Positions 18,059 through 25,829 of a DNA stretch of 64,000 bases are shown here, one piece after another (within the stretch, counting starts at the first letter, position 1; each line of letters opens with the position of its first letter). The translations under genes and the position numbers were made by a program. Source of the DNA: JASHVB01 sp035523995. Its GTDB lineage: Bacteria > Pseudomonadota > Alphaproteobacteria > Acetobacterales > Acetobacteraceae. Location: positions 1 to 64,000 of the forward strand of contig DATKPQ010000019.1 in the NCBI GenBank assembly GCA_035523995.1. Direction: 5' to 3'. A model generated the notes under the pieces. The model was not told the DNA's origin. It saw only the letters and a program-made list of their open reading frames with translations, and did not search any database.

Positions 18059-18471
18059 GGTGCTTCCTCGCATTTTAGGGTTCCGCATGAGCCAATCCCT
18101 GCGGGTAGGGCGCATCAATAGCCGACTCGCGCCGCTCCGATTGTCGGAACAAGCGACGCCTTGTGCGGAACGATCACTGATACGATTGGCGGGCCGCGTA
18201 TTGCTCTGCGGCCGCTGGTCAATCTGTGGCCGATGCCAACCTATCCCTGGCGAGTAGAAACCCGATATTGATAGCCCGGAAGACAATCTTCCGTGCGCCG
18301 TATCGCACCGCACCATCGGCTGCCGGCCATTCAATCGTTCAGCGAAAATCTGTCTGCCGGCTGGCGGTTCTCGGCGCAGCACGGAGGAACCTCTAGTTAG
18401 TTCCCAGCCAGGGCCGGTCGATCCCACGGCTGCCAATCTACCAATCCTCCAAAACATGCGGAAGGTTTGCC
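18059..18471. other. Divergent intergenic region between MFS and SDR genes
   Basis: This 413-bp region must hold both promoters. The one notable site is a perfect 17-bp palindrome at 18277-18293 (separate entry). I saw no ORF of quality in it. Confidence 0.5.
18277..18293. promoter_or_regulatory. 17-bp palindrome, candidate operator
   Basis: CGGAAGA-CAA-TCTTCCG has two perfect 7-bp arms and lies between the divergent sugar MFS and SDR genes. It has no T-run on either side, so it is more likely an operator than a terminator. The cognate regulator is unknown. Confidence 0.4.
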
Positions 18472-19182
18472 ATGGTTGCGGAACAAAAAGTCGCGGTTAT
18501 CACTGGTGCCGGCCAAGGCATCGGCGCCGCGCTGGTCGATGCATATCGCGCACGTAATTACCGGGTTGTCGGCAACTCGCGGTCCATTGCGCCATCGCGC
18601 GACGACGACGTCGTGACCGTGTGCGGTGACATCGGCGACCGCAATACCGCAGAACATGTGGTCGCCGAAGCGATGGCGCGGTTCGGGCGAATCGACACAC
18701 TGATCAACAATGCCGGCATCTTCATTTCCAAACGCTTCAGCCAGTACACCGAGGCCGATTACAACGCGATGCTGGCTATCAATCTCGGCGGCTTCTTTCA
18801 TATCACCCAGCTCGCCATCGTGGAGATGGAGAAGCTCGGCGGTGGCCACATCGTGCAAATCACCACCTCTCTGGTGGATCATGCGAACTCCGCAGTGCCC
18901 AGCGTGTTGGCATCGCTGACCAAGGGAGGACTTGACGCGGCGACCAGGTCGCTCGCAATCGAATATGCGAAGCGCGGCATCCGGGTGAACGCCGTTGCGC
19001 CAGGCGTCATCAAAACGCCGATGCATTCAGCCGAGACGTATGACCAGCTCGCTGCCATGCATCCGATGGGCCGCATGGGTGAGATATCGGATATCGTCGG
19101 CGCCATCCTGTATTTGGAATCCGCCGGCTTCGTGACGGGCGAAACAATCCACGTCGATGGTGGCCAGGCCGCCGGCCACTGA
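18472..19182 (+). CDS. SDR-family protein lacking the catalytic Tyr
   Basis: A 236-aa Rossmann-fold short-chain dehydrogenase-like protein. The nucleotide motif TGAGQGIG (11-18) and the NNAG motif (79-82) are intact, as is Ser133. The expected YxxxK reads AVPSVLASLTK, so Lys151 is there but the Tyr position (147) is Ala. The C-terminus (VTGETIHVDGGQAAGH) is normal for the family. GAAGG lies about 6 bases before the ATG. It may bind NAD(P) with altered chemistry or a non-catalytic role. It is divergent to the sugar MFS gene, so a role in sugar oxidation is possible but unproven. Confidence 0.87.
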   Translation: MVAEQKVAVITGAGQGIGAALVDAYRARNYRVVGNSRSIAPSRDDDVVTVCGDIGDRNTAEHVVAEAMARFGRIDTLINNAGIFISKRFSQYTEADYNAMLAINLGGFFHITQLAIVEMEKLGGGHIVQITTSLVDHANSAVPSVLASLTKGGLDAATRSLAIEYAKRGIRVNAVAPGVIKTPMHSAETYDQLAAMHPMGRMGEISDIVGAILYLESAGFVTGETIHVDGGQAAGH

Positions 19183-19287
19183 TTGTGGGACTACCCGCGC
19201 TTCCGTGCGCTGCGTTCCGATAAGAGCGGTTCCAGCGTCTATCTGTCGGTTTGCCGCCGGCAACCGCGCCGCCCGTATCGTGCGGTG

Positions 19288-20781
19288 CTAATCCTGCCGA
19301 TAGTTCGGCGCCTCCCGCGTCACCGATACGTCGTGCACGTGGCTCTCGCGTAGCCCTGCATTGGTAACACGGCGGAAGCGCGCGTTCTGCTGCAGCGTCC
19401 CAAGATTGTGGCTGCCCGTGTAGCCCATGCCGGCACGCACGCCGCCGACCAGTTGGTGCACCGCCTGGGCGACCGGGCCCTTATACGGGACCATGCCCTC
19501 CACACCCTCCGGCACCAGCTTGAGCTGGTCCTTGATGTCCTGCTGGAAATACCGATCGGCCGAGCCGCGAGCCATTGCCCCGATGCTGCCCATGCCGCGA
19601 TACGATTTGTAAGAACGGCCCTGGTAAAGAAACACTTCTCCAGGGGCCTCATCGGTGCCGGCGAGCAAGCTGCCGATCATCACCGCCTCGGCCCCCGCCG
19701 CCAGCGCCTTCACGATATCGCCACTGTTCCGCATCCCGCCATCTGCGATGGCCGGCACGTTGTGGTCGCGGCAGGCGGCGGCGCACTCCAGCACCGCAGT
19801 GAACTGCGGCACACCCACGCCGGCAACGACGCGCGTGGTGCAAATGCTGCCCGGTCCGATGCCGACCTTCACCGCGTCGGCCCCCGCCTCGATCAGGGCC
19901 AGAGCGCCCTCTGGCGTAGCGACATTACCGGCGATCACCTGAACGGCATTGCTCTCCTTCTTGATCGCAGCCACCGCGTCCAACACGCCCTTGCTGTGGC
20001 CGTGGGCGGTGTCCACCACGATCACGTCCACCTCGGCCGCGATCAGTGCGCGCGCGCGGGCCTGCCCATCGGCGCCCACGCCGGTGGCAGCGGCGACGCG
20101 CAACCGGCCGAGTTCGTCCTTGTTGGCGAGAGGATGCGTCTCGGCCTTGTCCATGTCCTTCACGGTGATCAGGCCGACGCAGCGATAGGCGTCGTCCACC
20201 ACCAGCAGCTTCTCGATGCGGTGACGGTGGAGCAGGCGGCGGGCCTCGTCGGCGGTCACGTCGGCCGTGACAGTCACAAGGTTCTCGCGGGTCATCAGCT
20301 CGTAGACCCGCAGCCCCAGATCGGTGGCGAAGCGCACATCGCGGTGGGTGACGATGCCGACCAGGCGATTGGTACCGCGCTCCACCACCGGGATGCCGCT
20401 GATGCGGTGGGTGGACATCAGCGCCTTCACGTCGGCCAGCGTCTGGTCCGGATGGATGGTGAGCGGGTTCACCACCATGCCCGATTCGAATTTCTTGACC
20501 CGGCGGACCTGGGCGGCCTGTTGCTCCGGGCTGAGGTTCTTGTGGATCACGCCCATTCCGCCGTGCTGGGCCATGGCGATGGCCATGTCGCCCTCGGTCA
20601 CGGTGTCCATGGCGGCCGAGATCAGCGGGATGTTCAGGCTGATGCCGCGGGTGAGCCGGGTGCGGGTGTCGGTGTTGGAGGGCAGGACCTGAGAAAAGCC
20701 GGGGACGAGCAGGACGTCGTCGAAGGCGAATGCTTCTTCGATGCGGGGCGAGGCGGGGGCGTGGGGGGTGTCGAATGCCAT
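19288..20781 (-). CDS. guaB: IMP dehydrogenase
   Basis: Converts IMP to XMP with NAD+, the first committed step of GMP synthesis in the cytoplasm. The 497-aa length is normal. Two CBS domains occupy about 103-215 inside the TIM barrel. The catalytic loop GPGSICTTRVVAG carries Cys314, and the flap region includes the expected YRGMGS. ATG 20781 is preceded by GGAAAGG; the frame extends to 20868 without homology. guaA is not in the window. Confidence 0.97.
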   Translation of the reverse strand: MAFDTPHAPASPRIEEAFAFDDVLLVPGFSQVLPSNTDTRTRLTRGISLNIPLISAAMDTVTEGDMAIAMAQHGGMGVIHKNLSPEQQAAQVRRVKKFESGMVVNPLTIHPDQTLADVKALMSTHRISGIPVVERGTNRLVGIVTHRDVRFATDLGLRVYELMTRENLVTVTADVTADEARRLLHRHRIEKLLVVDDAYRCVGLITVKDMDKAETHPLANKDELGRLRVAAATGVGADGQARARALIAAEVDVIVVDTAHGHSKGVLDAVAAIKKESNAVQVIAGNVATPEGALALIEAGADAVKVGIGPGSICTTRVVAGVGVPQFTAVLECAAACRDHNVPAIADGGMRNSGDIVKALAAGAEAVMIGSLLAGTDEAPGEVFLYQGRSYKSYRGMGSIGAMARGSADRYFQQDIKDQLKLVPEGVEGMVPYKGPVAQAVHQLVGGVRAGMGYTGSHNLGTLQQNARFRRVTNAGLRESHVHDVSVTREAPNYRQD

Positions 20782-20946
20782 GGGCGGGGGGCCTTTCCGC
20801 GACCTTGGCGGCCCCAGATAGGCGCGAGGGGAGGATTCTGCAAGCGGGGAGGTGTAGGGGTACCGCATGAATGGTGCCAGAGCCTTCCGGACCGCGCTGT
20901 CTGCGCCGGGCTTATCAATGGCGGGCGACGCCGGATGTCAGAGTTT

Positions 20947-21273
20947 TCAACCGGAACCCGCGCCACTGCTCTCCGCCTGAAACCGAAGCACCGCGTCAAC
21001 AAGCTCATCACCGTACTTTCTGCGCATCGCCCCGACGAAGCTGGCTTCCTTGGCTATGCAAAAGCCGAGGAGGCCCTTCAGGTACAGCTTTTTGTCAGGA
21101 GAACTCTCTCCGATTGATACCTTATGGAGCATTACCGATATGAGCCTCTTTCTACCCCGACCTATCGATATTTGGCCCATTGGGGTGAGCACCAGACCCG
21201 TAACCATCCTCCGCTGACCCGCCGTGTATATCCCGCGTTTTTCATCATTAAAAGTCAACTGCGGCGACTTCAC
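20947..21273 (-). pseudogene. C-terminal remnant of a retron-type reverse transcriptase
   Basis: A 108-codon frame whose sequence matches my recollection of the thumb end of bacterial retron RTs: RRMVTGLVLTPMGQISIGR, followed by RKRLISVMLH, LKGLLGF and AMRRKYG. The fingers and palm, including the YADD catalytic motif, are absent: the frame is closed by a stop at 21292-21294 and no RT motif occurs upstream. The only start is a GTG inside the domain. The fragment abuts the Phd antitoxin gene and looks like the scar left after most of a retron was lost. No ncRNA gene can be recognised. Confidence 0.6.
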
Positions 21274-21293
21274 CCCTAAGGGCGCCCCCCCTT

Positions 21294-21518
21294 ATGCAGA
21301 TCTTCCGTTCCCAGGACATGCAGCGCCATGCCGCCGCCGTGATGCAGGAGGCTGCGATGGTCGAGCCGGTGATCATTACCTACCACGATCGCCCTCGCCT
21401 CGTGCTAATGCCGATGCGGGAATACGGCCGACTGCGCGGACGCGGTGCCACGCGCGAGACCGAACTGCCGCCGCAGGCAGCGGAGAGCATCAAGACCCTT
21501 GGAAGCCAATACAGATGA
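21294..21518 (+). CDS. Phd/YefM-type antitoxin
   Basis: A 74-aa antitoxin of the prevent-host-death type: an N-terminal DNA-binding part (RSQDMQRHAAAVMQEAAM) and the family's core strand-turn (EPVIITYHDRPRLVLMPMREY). It would normally neutralise a Doc-, RelE- or PIN-type toxin encoded immediately 3'. Instead its stop overlaps (ATGA) the start of a damaged CopG-type antitoxin, and no toxin follows. It is thus an orphan. Confidence 0.75.
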   Translation: MQIFRSQDMQRHAAAVMQEAAMVEPVIITYHDRPRLVLMPMREYGRLRGRGATRETELPPQAAESIKTLGSQYR

Positions 21519-21724
21519 ACCGAAAAGTTCCCCGCCTCCTCACTGACGCCGCCGCCAAAGCGTTCCTGGAGCAGGACCTGTCCAAACTGGACTTCTCCCA
21601 GTTCCATAGAGCCGATTTTTTCCGCGAACGGGGCCGCGAGGCAGACGTGCGTGCCGCCCTGGCGATACTGGACAGCATCGGCACCGACGAGAAGCCCCAG
21701 CCAGGAGATGAACTGGAAGAATAG
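21515..21724 (+). pseudogene. Chimeric antitoxin: CopG-type N-terminus fused to an RHH-antitoxin C-terminus
   Basis: The first 33 codons (KVPRLLTDAAAKAFLEQDL, then SKLDFSQF) match the N-terminus of CopG-type antitoxins of the BrnA-like group. From 21620 the sequence switches to the tail found in the RHH antitoxin at 23004: 105 bases ending in the stop codon differ at only about 15 positions. The proper CopG C-terminus is still present downstream, out of reach, at 21746-21865. So a recombination event pasted another antitoxin's end into this gene. It may still be translated as a 69-aa hybrid. Confidence 0.7.
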
Positions 21725-21745
21725 CAGGTCGCGAGCCCATAAACC

Positions 21746-21865
21746 GCTCCGGCATCGTTGCTCAACGCCGTGAAGCAGCGCGCGTCGGCCCGCGGCATCC
21801 CCCACACGCGCCTCATCCGCCAAGCCATCGAAAATGCGCTGGCCAAGCCACCGAAGATCCGCTGA
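21746..21865 (+). pseudogene. Orphaned C-terminus of the CopG-type antitoxin
   Basis: Without a start codon of its own this stretch reads ASLLNAVKQRASARGIPHTR then LIRQAIENALA, the ribbon-helix-helix and terminal helix of CopG-type antitoxins, and ends at TGA 21863-21865. It follows the 3' junction of the inserted segment and was separated from its N-terminus (21515 onward). Confidence 0.65.
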
Positions 21866-21897
21866 CCACCGCGTCCCATGCTGGCCGCGTCGAGGAA

Positions 21898-22302
21898 TCA
21901 CACTCCCGGGCCACGAAGGTCAACCAATTCGCGGCGGCGCCGGGCCAGGTTTGTCGCCAGCCGCGTGATCTCGGTTCGCAGCGCTGCGGACGCGATTGCC
22001 ACGATGCCACCACCCGGCTGCTCGATTTCCGGGAACCAGGCACGCGTCAGCGGCAGTCTCGCCAGGATGTCAACGCGCAACACGAACGCTCGGGACTGGT
22101 TCAGACGCGCGGCCTCGGCAGCGTCGAACACGCGTGCTCCGGCGGGCAGTGGGGTATCGGCCGGCCAAGACTGAGAGGTTGTATAGGCCACAACGGCATA
22201 GTCCCCGGCGGTGCCAAGAACGTAGCCGATGTGCAGAAGGCCTGGCCGAACCGGCACCTCACGCATCGGGAACAGGACACGCACGAATGCGCCGGGGCGC
22301 AT
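21898..22302 (-). CDS. Putative PemK/MazF-like toxin
   Basis: A 134-aa protein with an N-terminal beta-rich part compatible with an SH3-like MazF/PemK barrel (PGAFVRVLFPMREVPVRPG, GYVLGTAGDYAVVAYTT) and a C-terminal helix rich in Arg. It begins 8 bases after the stop of the upstream antitoxin-like gene on the same strand, the usual order of a toxin-antitoxin pair. The typical MazF RRP motif is only partly recognisable, so activity as an mRNA endonuclease is inferred from fold-like features and context. Confidence 0.55.
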   Translation of the reverse strand: MRPGAFVRVLFPMREVPVRPGLLHIGYVLGTAGDYAVVAYTTSQSWPADTPLPAGARVFDAAEAARLNQSRAFVLRVDILARLPLTRAWFPEIEQPGGGIVAIASAALRTEITRLATNLARRRRELVDLRGPGV

Positions 22303-22310
22303 CGGTGCGC

Positions 22311-22676
22311 TCAGGCGTTGTGTGGAATGGACCAGAGCTCCATCATCAGCGCCTGACGCTCGGCGTATTCCGCGTCCGATTCCTGCGCGGCACGAACAAC
22401 GTCCTCGGGCCGGATCTTGTCCGGCAGGCCGGGAGCAACGTACATGGTGATGACGCGATCAGCCTCTTCGTGGCGCGACAGGTCGCGGAGCAATACGGTC
22501 TCGACATAGTTGGTCAGCGACCGGTTCTCGCCTTTCGCAATGGCCTGGAGACGGATGGCGCGGTCAGCGTCAAGGCGCAGCGTAATGGCGACCTTGCCCC
22601 GTGATTTCCCGGCGGGGCCACGCTGGCTCGACTTCGCGTGTTTCGGTCGGGCAGGTTGTTTGCGGGCGTGCGACAT
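22311..22676 (-). CDS. Putative RHH antitoxin, partner of the MazF-like protein
   Basis: A 121-aa protein with a Lys/Arg/Pro-rich N-terminus, a ribbon-helix-helix-like section (KVAITLRLDADRAIRLQAIA, then NRSLTNYVETVLLRDL) and an acidic C-terminus suited to wrapping a toxin. It precedes the MazF-like gene by 8 bases. ATG 22676 is chosen because the 5' extension to 22787 is not homologous and overlaps the PIN remnant on the other strand. Confidence 0.65.
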   Translation of the reverse strand: MSHARKQPARPKHAKSSQRGPAGKSRGKVAITLRLDADRAIRLQAIAKGENRSLTNYVETVLLRDLSRHEEADRVITMYVAPGLPDKIRPEDVVRAAQESDAEYAERQALMMELWSIPHNA

Positions 22677-22718
22677 GGACGTAGTTTGATGCGATATGCA
22701 GGTAAGTGCAACTCGCCG

Positions 22719-22990
22719 TTGCGACCGCCGTGATGCGCCCCGAGCATCTCGCCGCCGCTCGGACGAGACCCGCGTAGATCGAGGCATTGCTGAACGCCCT
22801 GTGTGCGCTGTGTCGTCCGGTGGAAATCGCCTACCTCTGGCGTCCGGCGCTGCGCGACCCGGACGACAAGATGGTCCTTGAGGCGGCCGTCAACGGGCGA
22901 GTTGACTACCTGCTGACGTTCAACGAGCGAGACTGCGCCGGGGCGGAGAGCTTCGGCGTCCGGATCGCCCCCCAGGTCCCGCGTGGCGCG
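22719..22990 (+). pseudogene. PIN-domain toxin remnant
   Basis: The frame reads VMRPEHLAAARTRPA, then a TAG stop at 22775-22777, then IEALLNALCALCRPVEIAYL, WRPALRDPDDKMVLEAAVNG and LLTFNERD, the C-terminal half of COG1569-type PIN toxins (tRNA/RNA endonucleases). The N-terminal half with the first catalytic Asp is missing and the rest carries the amber stop, so it is dead. The RHH antitoxin gene that normally follows such toxins is intact just downstream. Confidence 0.7.
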
Positions 22991-23003
22991 CATGGAGACA
23001 AGG

Positions 23004-23255
23004 ATGACGCAATCGAACTACGCCCTGCGGCTCCAGGCGCACCTGAAGGCCGAGGTCGAACGCTTGGCAAAGGCCGAAGGCACAACGCTGAACCAGTTCA
23101 TCAACGTCGCCGTGGCCGAGAAGATCGCCGCCCTGCGCATCGCCGGCTTCTTCCGCGAACGCGCCCGCGCGGCAGCCGTGCCGGCCGCCCTGGCGATCTG
23201 GGACAGCATCGGCGCCGATGAGAAGTCCCAGCCTGGAGATGAATTGGAGGAATAG
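23004..23255 (+). CDS. RHH antitoxin of the PIN toxin pair
   Basis: An 83-aa protein: ribbon-helix-helix N-terminus (NYALRLQAHLKAEVERLAKA, then TTLNQFINVAVAEKI) and the tail FFRERARAAAVPAALAIWDS ending PGDELEE. ATG 23004 is set by GGAG six bases upstream; GTG 22983 and ATG 22992 are longer options. Its toxin is a pseudogene, so it is an antitoxin without a target here. Its 3' 105 bases were the likely donor of the segment found in the chimeric gene at 21515. Confidence 0.75.
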   Translation: MTQSNYALRLQAHLKAEVERLAKAEGTTLNQFINVAVAEKIAALRIAGFFRERARAAAVPAALAIWDSIGADEKSQPGDELEE

Positions 23256-23279
23256 CCGCCGCGATCCCACCGGCCGCTC

Positions 23280-23717
23280 CTATGAACGTGCTATCCGCGG
23301 CAACGGGCACGCGGTGGATGAAGGATCCGGCGCCGTCGACGCCGCCAGCACTCCAACCCGCACCTCCGCCACGCCGTCCCGGCGCATACCCAGCGCCTTC
23401 GCCGCCGCCGCCGAAACGTCGATGATCCGCGCGCGCCCGACCGGTCCGCGATCAGTGATGCGCACCACCACGGACCGCCCCGACGAAAGATCCGTCACGC
23501 GAACGCGCGTCCCGAACGGTAGCGACGGATGGGCGGCGGTAAACGCGGCCGGGTCGAGCGGCTTGCCATCGGCCATCCGGGTCTGGCCCGGTTCCCTTGT
23601 GTACCACGATGCAAGACCCTGCTCCGCGCAAGGCACCGGCGCCGCAGCCTGCTGCCGCGGCGCAGCGCAGCCCGCGACCAGGAGCACGAGAAGACACGGA
23701 AGCGAAGCAGTCCGCAT
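23280..23717 (-). CDS. RlpA-like septal ring lipoprotein
   Basis: A 145-aa lipoprotein: signal peptide with lipobox LVAGC, then the double-psi beta-barrel of RlpA (GLASWYT, MADGKPLDP, LPFGTRVRVTD, VVRITDRGPVGRARIIDVSA). RlpA proteins cleave or bind denuded peptidoglycan at septa. It lacks the SPOR domain of longer homologues and is the minimal form. ATG 23717 has a G-rich ribosome site; the long frame upstream to 24029 is spurious. Confidence 0.87.
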   Translation of the reverse strand: MRTASLPCLLVLLVAGCAAPRQQAAAPVPCAEQGLASWYTREPGQTRMADGKPLDPAAFTAAHPSLPFGTRVRVTDLSSGRSVVVRITDRGPVGRARIIDVSAAAAKALGMRRDGVAEVRVGVLAASTAPDPSSTACPLPRIARS

Positions 23718-24682
23718 AGCCCCCCGTTGAGGCGTAGCAGCGCGGCGAAATAGTGGCAGCCCAATAGTTACGCGATCAGAAGTGCGTGTGCATGGCCGCG
23801 GCCGAGCCGACTCTCGACTGCCCCTCGGCGAACCGGATTTTCGCCGGCGCAACGCGTTTTGACGCGCGGGCCGCCCGTCTGGATCCGCTCGGCGTATATG
23901 CCGGGACGGATACCAATGCGACGCACCGCGGCGAAGGGCTGGCGGGCGCCGACCGCCTGCTGCACGGCAGCATCGCGGATCCGCCTCGGTCGCACCGCTT
24001 CGCGACCTGGCGCACCGTGATCGCCGCAACCCCGCTTGGCGCCCCGCTCACGATCGAAGTCGAGGCAAATCCACCCACCCTTTCCCGCACCCTGATCCCC
24101 GCTCTCATCGGCGCCGCCTCGCGCCGCAATGCGGCTACGGCGGCCCCGGCTCGGCCCACGCCTCTGTGCGACAAGCGACCCTCGGCCGACGCGTGGCCCG
24201 ATCGTGCGTAGTTGTCATATCTCGGAACCTCCAAGTAACGAAATCCGTTTCTGCCGGCTCCCGGGCGCGTCGCAAGGTCGCATGCGCCAACCGGCGAACC
24301 GCTGCCACAGGGGGGCGTGGTCGGTTCAATGCCTTTCGACAGGGCGATCAAACTTCGCCTCGATACGCCCTCGATCACTTTCTGTGCAGCAGCACGCCAA
24401 TTCCTTGCGGCTTGGTGGACGCGGCCGGCTGCTGGCCGCGAATCGCCACCACCGAGCGGCAGCGTTGAACCAGATTGCCAGCAACACGGGTAAGCTGAGA
24501 CTGCAATCCGGGTGCTGTGGTCGAAAACGGCACGCGCAGACAGCCGCCAGGCTGCAGTGCGGGATTCAGGTGTTGTCGGGGGGTGACCAAAGCGCACCGG
24601 CGCGAGCTTCGCGAACCGCGTGGTCTTCGTCAGACCAGCTGCGATTCGTCCTTCCCCCCGGCCCCGGCTACATCAGCGACAC
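23718..24682. other. 965-bp gap between divergent rlpA-like and tsaB genes
   Basis: Several frames stay open here (for example 23786-24211 plus and 23776-24597 minus), but they have Arg/Pro/Ser-heavy, low-complexity products and no domain I recognise. I see no tRNA cloverleaf. The promoters of rlpA-like and tsaB must lie inside it. It may contain a decayed gene that I could not identify. Confidence 0.4.
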
Positions 24683-25345
24683 ATGCTTGTCCTCGCCCTC
24701 GATTCCGCCCTGGCGCAGTGCTCCGCCGCCATTGTCGCCGACGGCTTCCTCCGCGCCGCTCGCGTGCGCCCAGCCCAGCAAGGCCACGCGGTCTTGCTCC
24801 CGGTCCTGGCCGACGAGGTCCTGCACGAGACCGGCACCGAGGCACCCATGCTTAACCTCATCGCCGTCACGGTCGGCCCCGGCAGCTTCACCGGCATCCG
24901 TGCCGGCCTGGCCCTCGCGCACGGCATCGCCCTGGGCGCCAACGTCCCCATGGTCGGCGTCACGGTCGGCGAGGCCCTGGCCGACTCGCTCCCCCATCTC
25001 GGCATCCGCCGTCTGTGGACCGCCATCGACAGCCGCCGCGGCCGTGTCTTCCTGGAACGCGACCGCGCGGTCACCGCCTGCGACCTCGACTCCCTGCCGA
25101 TCCCCGCTCACCCGGTCGCCATCGCCGGCGACGCCGCGATCGCCGTAGCCGCGCGCCTGGCGGCCCAAGGCGCCGACGTGATGCTGACCGACGCCCGCCT
25201 GCCCACTCCCCGCCACATCGCCGTATCAGGCATCCGCCGCCTCGCCGGCGGCCTCCCGCCGCTTCCCGCCCAGCCGCTCTACGTCGACCCGCCGGAGGCC
25301 CGGCTGCCCGCTGGCGGCCTGCGCCCGCCCCCCGTCGCGGCATGA
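24683..25345 (+). CDS. tsaB: tRNA threonylcarbamoyladenosine biosynthesis protein TsaB
   Basis: Partner of TsaD in making the t6A modification at position 37 of ANN-decoding tRNAs. 220 aa with the ASKHA-fold N-terminus LVLALDSALAQCSAAI and the diagnostic VTVGPGSFTGIRAGLALAHG segment. The last 60 residues are Pro-rich. Start ATG 24683 gives the canonical beginning; the frame extends to 24620. The stop overlaps rimI by ATGA, the arrangement seen in many bacteria. Confidence 0.94.
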   Translation: MLVLALDSALAQCSAAIVADGFLRAARVRPAQQGHAVLLPVLADEVLHETGTEAPMLNLIAVTVGPGSFTGIRAGLALAHGIALGANVPMVGVTVGEALADSLPHLGIRRLWTAIDSRRGRVFLERDRAVTACDLDSLPIPAHPVAIAGDAAIAVAARLAAQGADVMLTDARLPTPRHIAVSGIRRLAGGLPPLPAQPLYVDPPEARLPAGGLRPPPVAA

Positions 25346-25776
25346 AACACCCGATCCAGCGCGCCACCCCCGCGCATGTCCCGGCGATGGCAGCGATCCA
25401 CGCCGCGTCGTTCCCACTGCGCGAAGCCTGGGCCGAGGATGCCTTCGCCCTCCAACTCGTCATGCCCGGCGTCTTCGGCCTGATCCACCCGAGCGGCGGC
25501 TTGCTCCTGGCCCGCGTCACCATGGACGAGGCCGAGGTGCTCACCCTCGCGGTCGCCCCCGAAGCGCGCCGCCACGGCATCGCCCGCGCCTTGCTCTCCG
25601 CCGCCATGGCCACGGCGAAACTGCAAGACGCCGGCGCAATGTTCCTGGAGGTCGCCGTGGGCAACGCGGCAGCGCAGGCGTTATACAGGCAGGCAGGATT
25701 CATCGAAGCCGGGCGCCGCCCGCGCTATTATGCCGATGGCGGCGACGCGCTGATCCTGCGCGCCCCGCTCAACTAG
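25342..25776 (+). CDS. rimI: Ribosomal protein S18 alanine N-acetyltransferase-like GNAT
   Basis: A 144-aa GNAT acetyltransferase. The acetyl-CoA loop is at LAVAPEARRHGIARALL, followed by LEVAVGNAAAQALYRQAGF, the RimI signature, and RPRYY near the end. It acetylates the N-terminus of S18 in well-studied relatives. Start codon overlaps the tsaB stop. Confidence 0.9.
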   Translation: MKHPIQRATPAHVPAMAAIHAASFPLREAWAEDAFALQLVMPGVFGLIHPSGGLLLARVTMDEAEVLTLAVAPEARRHGIARALLSAAMATAKLQDAGAMFLEVAVGNAAAQALYRQAGFIEAGRRPRYYADGGDALILRAPLN

Positions 25777-25829
25777 CCCGGCCGCACGCGATCCAACCGG
25801 ACGCAACGGCCCCGACGGAACGGACACCA

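Noticed and set aside
19408..21117. Long 569-codon plus-strand frame
   Set aside because: It is antisense to guaB, rich in His/Gly/Asp with no domain, and results from GC-rich codon bias in the real gene.
23776..24597. 273-codon minus-strand frame in the rlpA-tsaB gap
   Set aside because: No domain, no ribosome site, Arg/Ser/Pro-rich throughout; kept only as part of the gap description.
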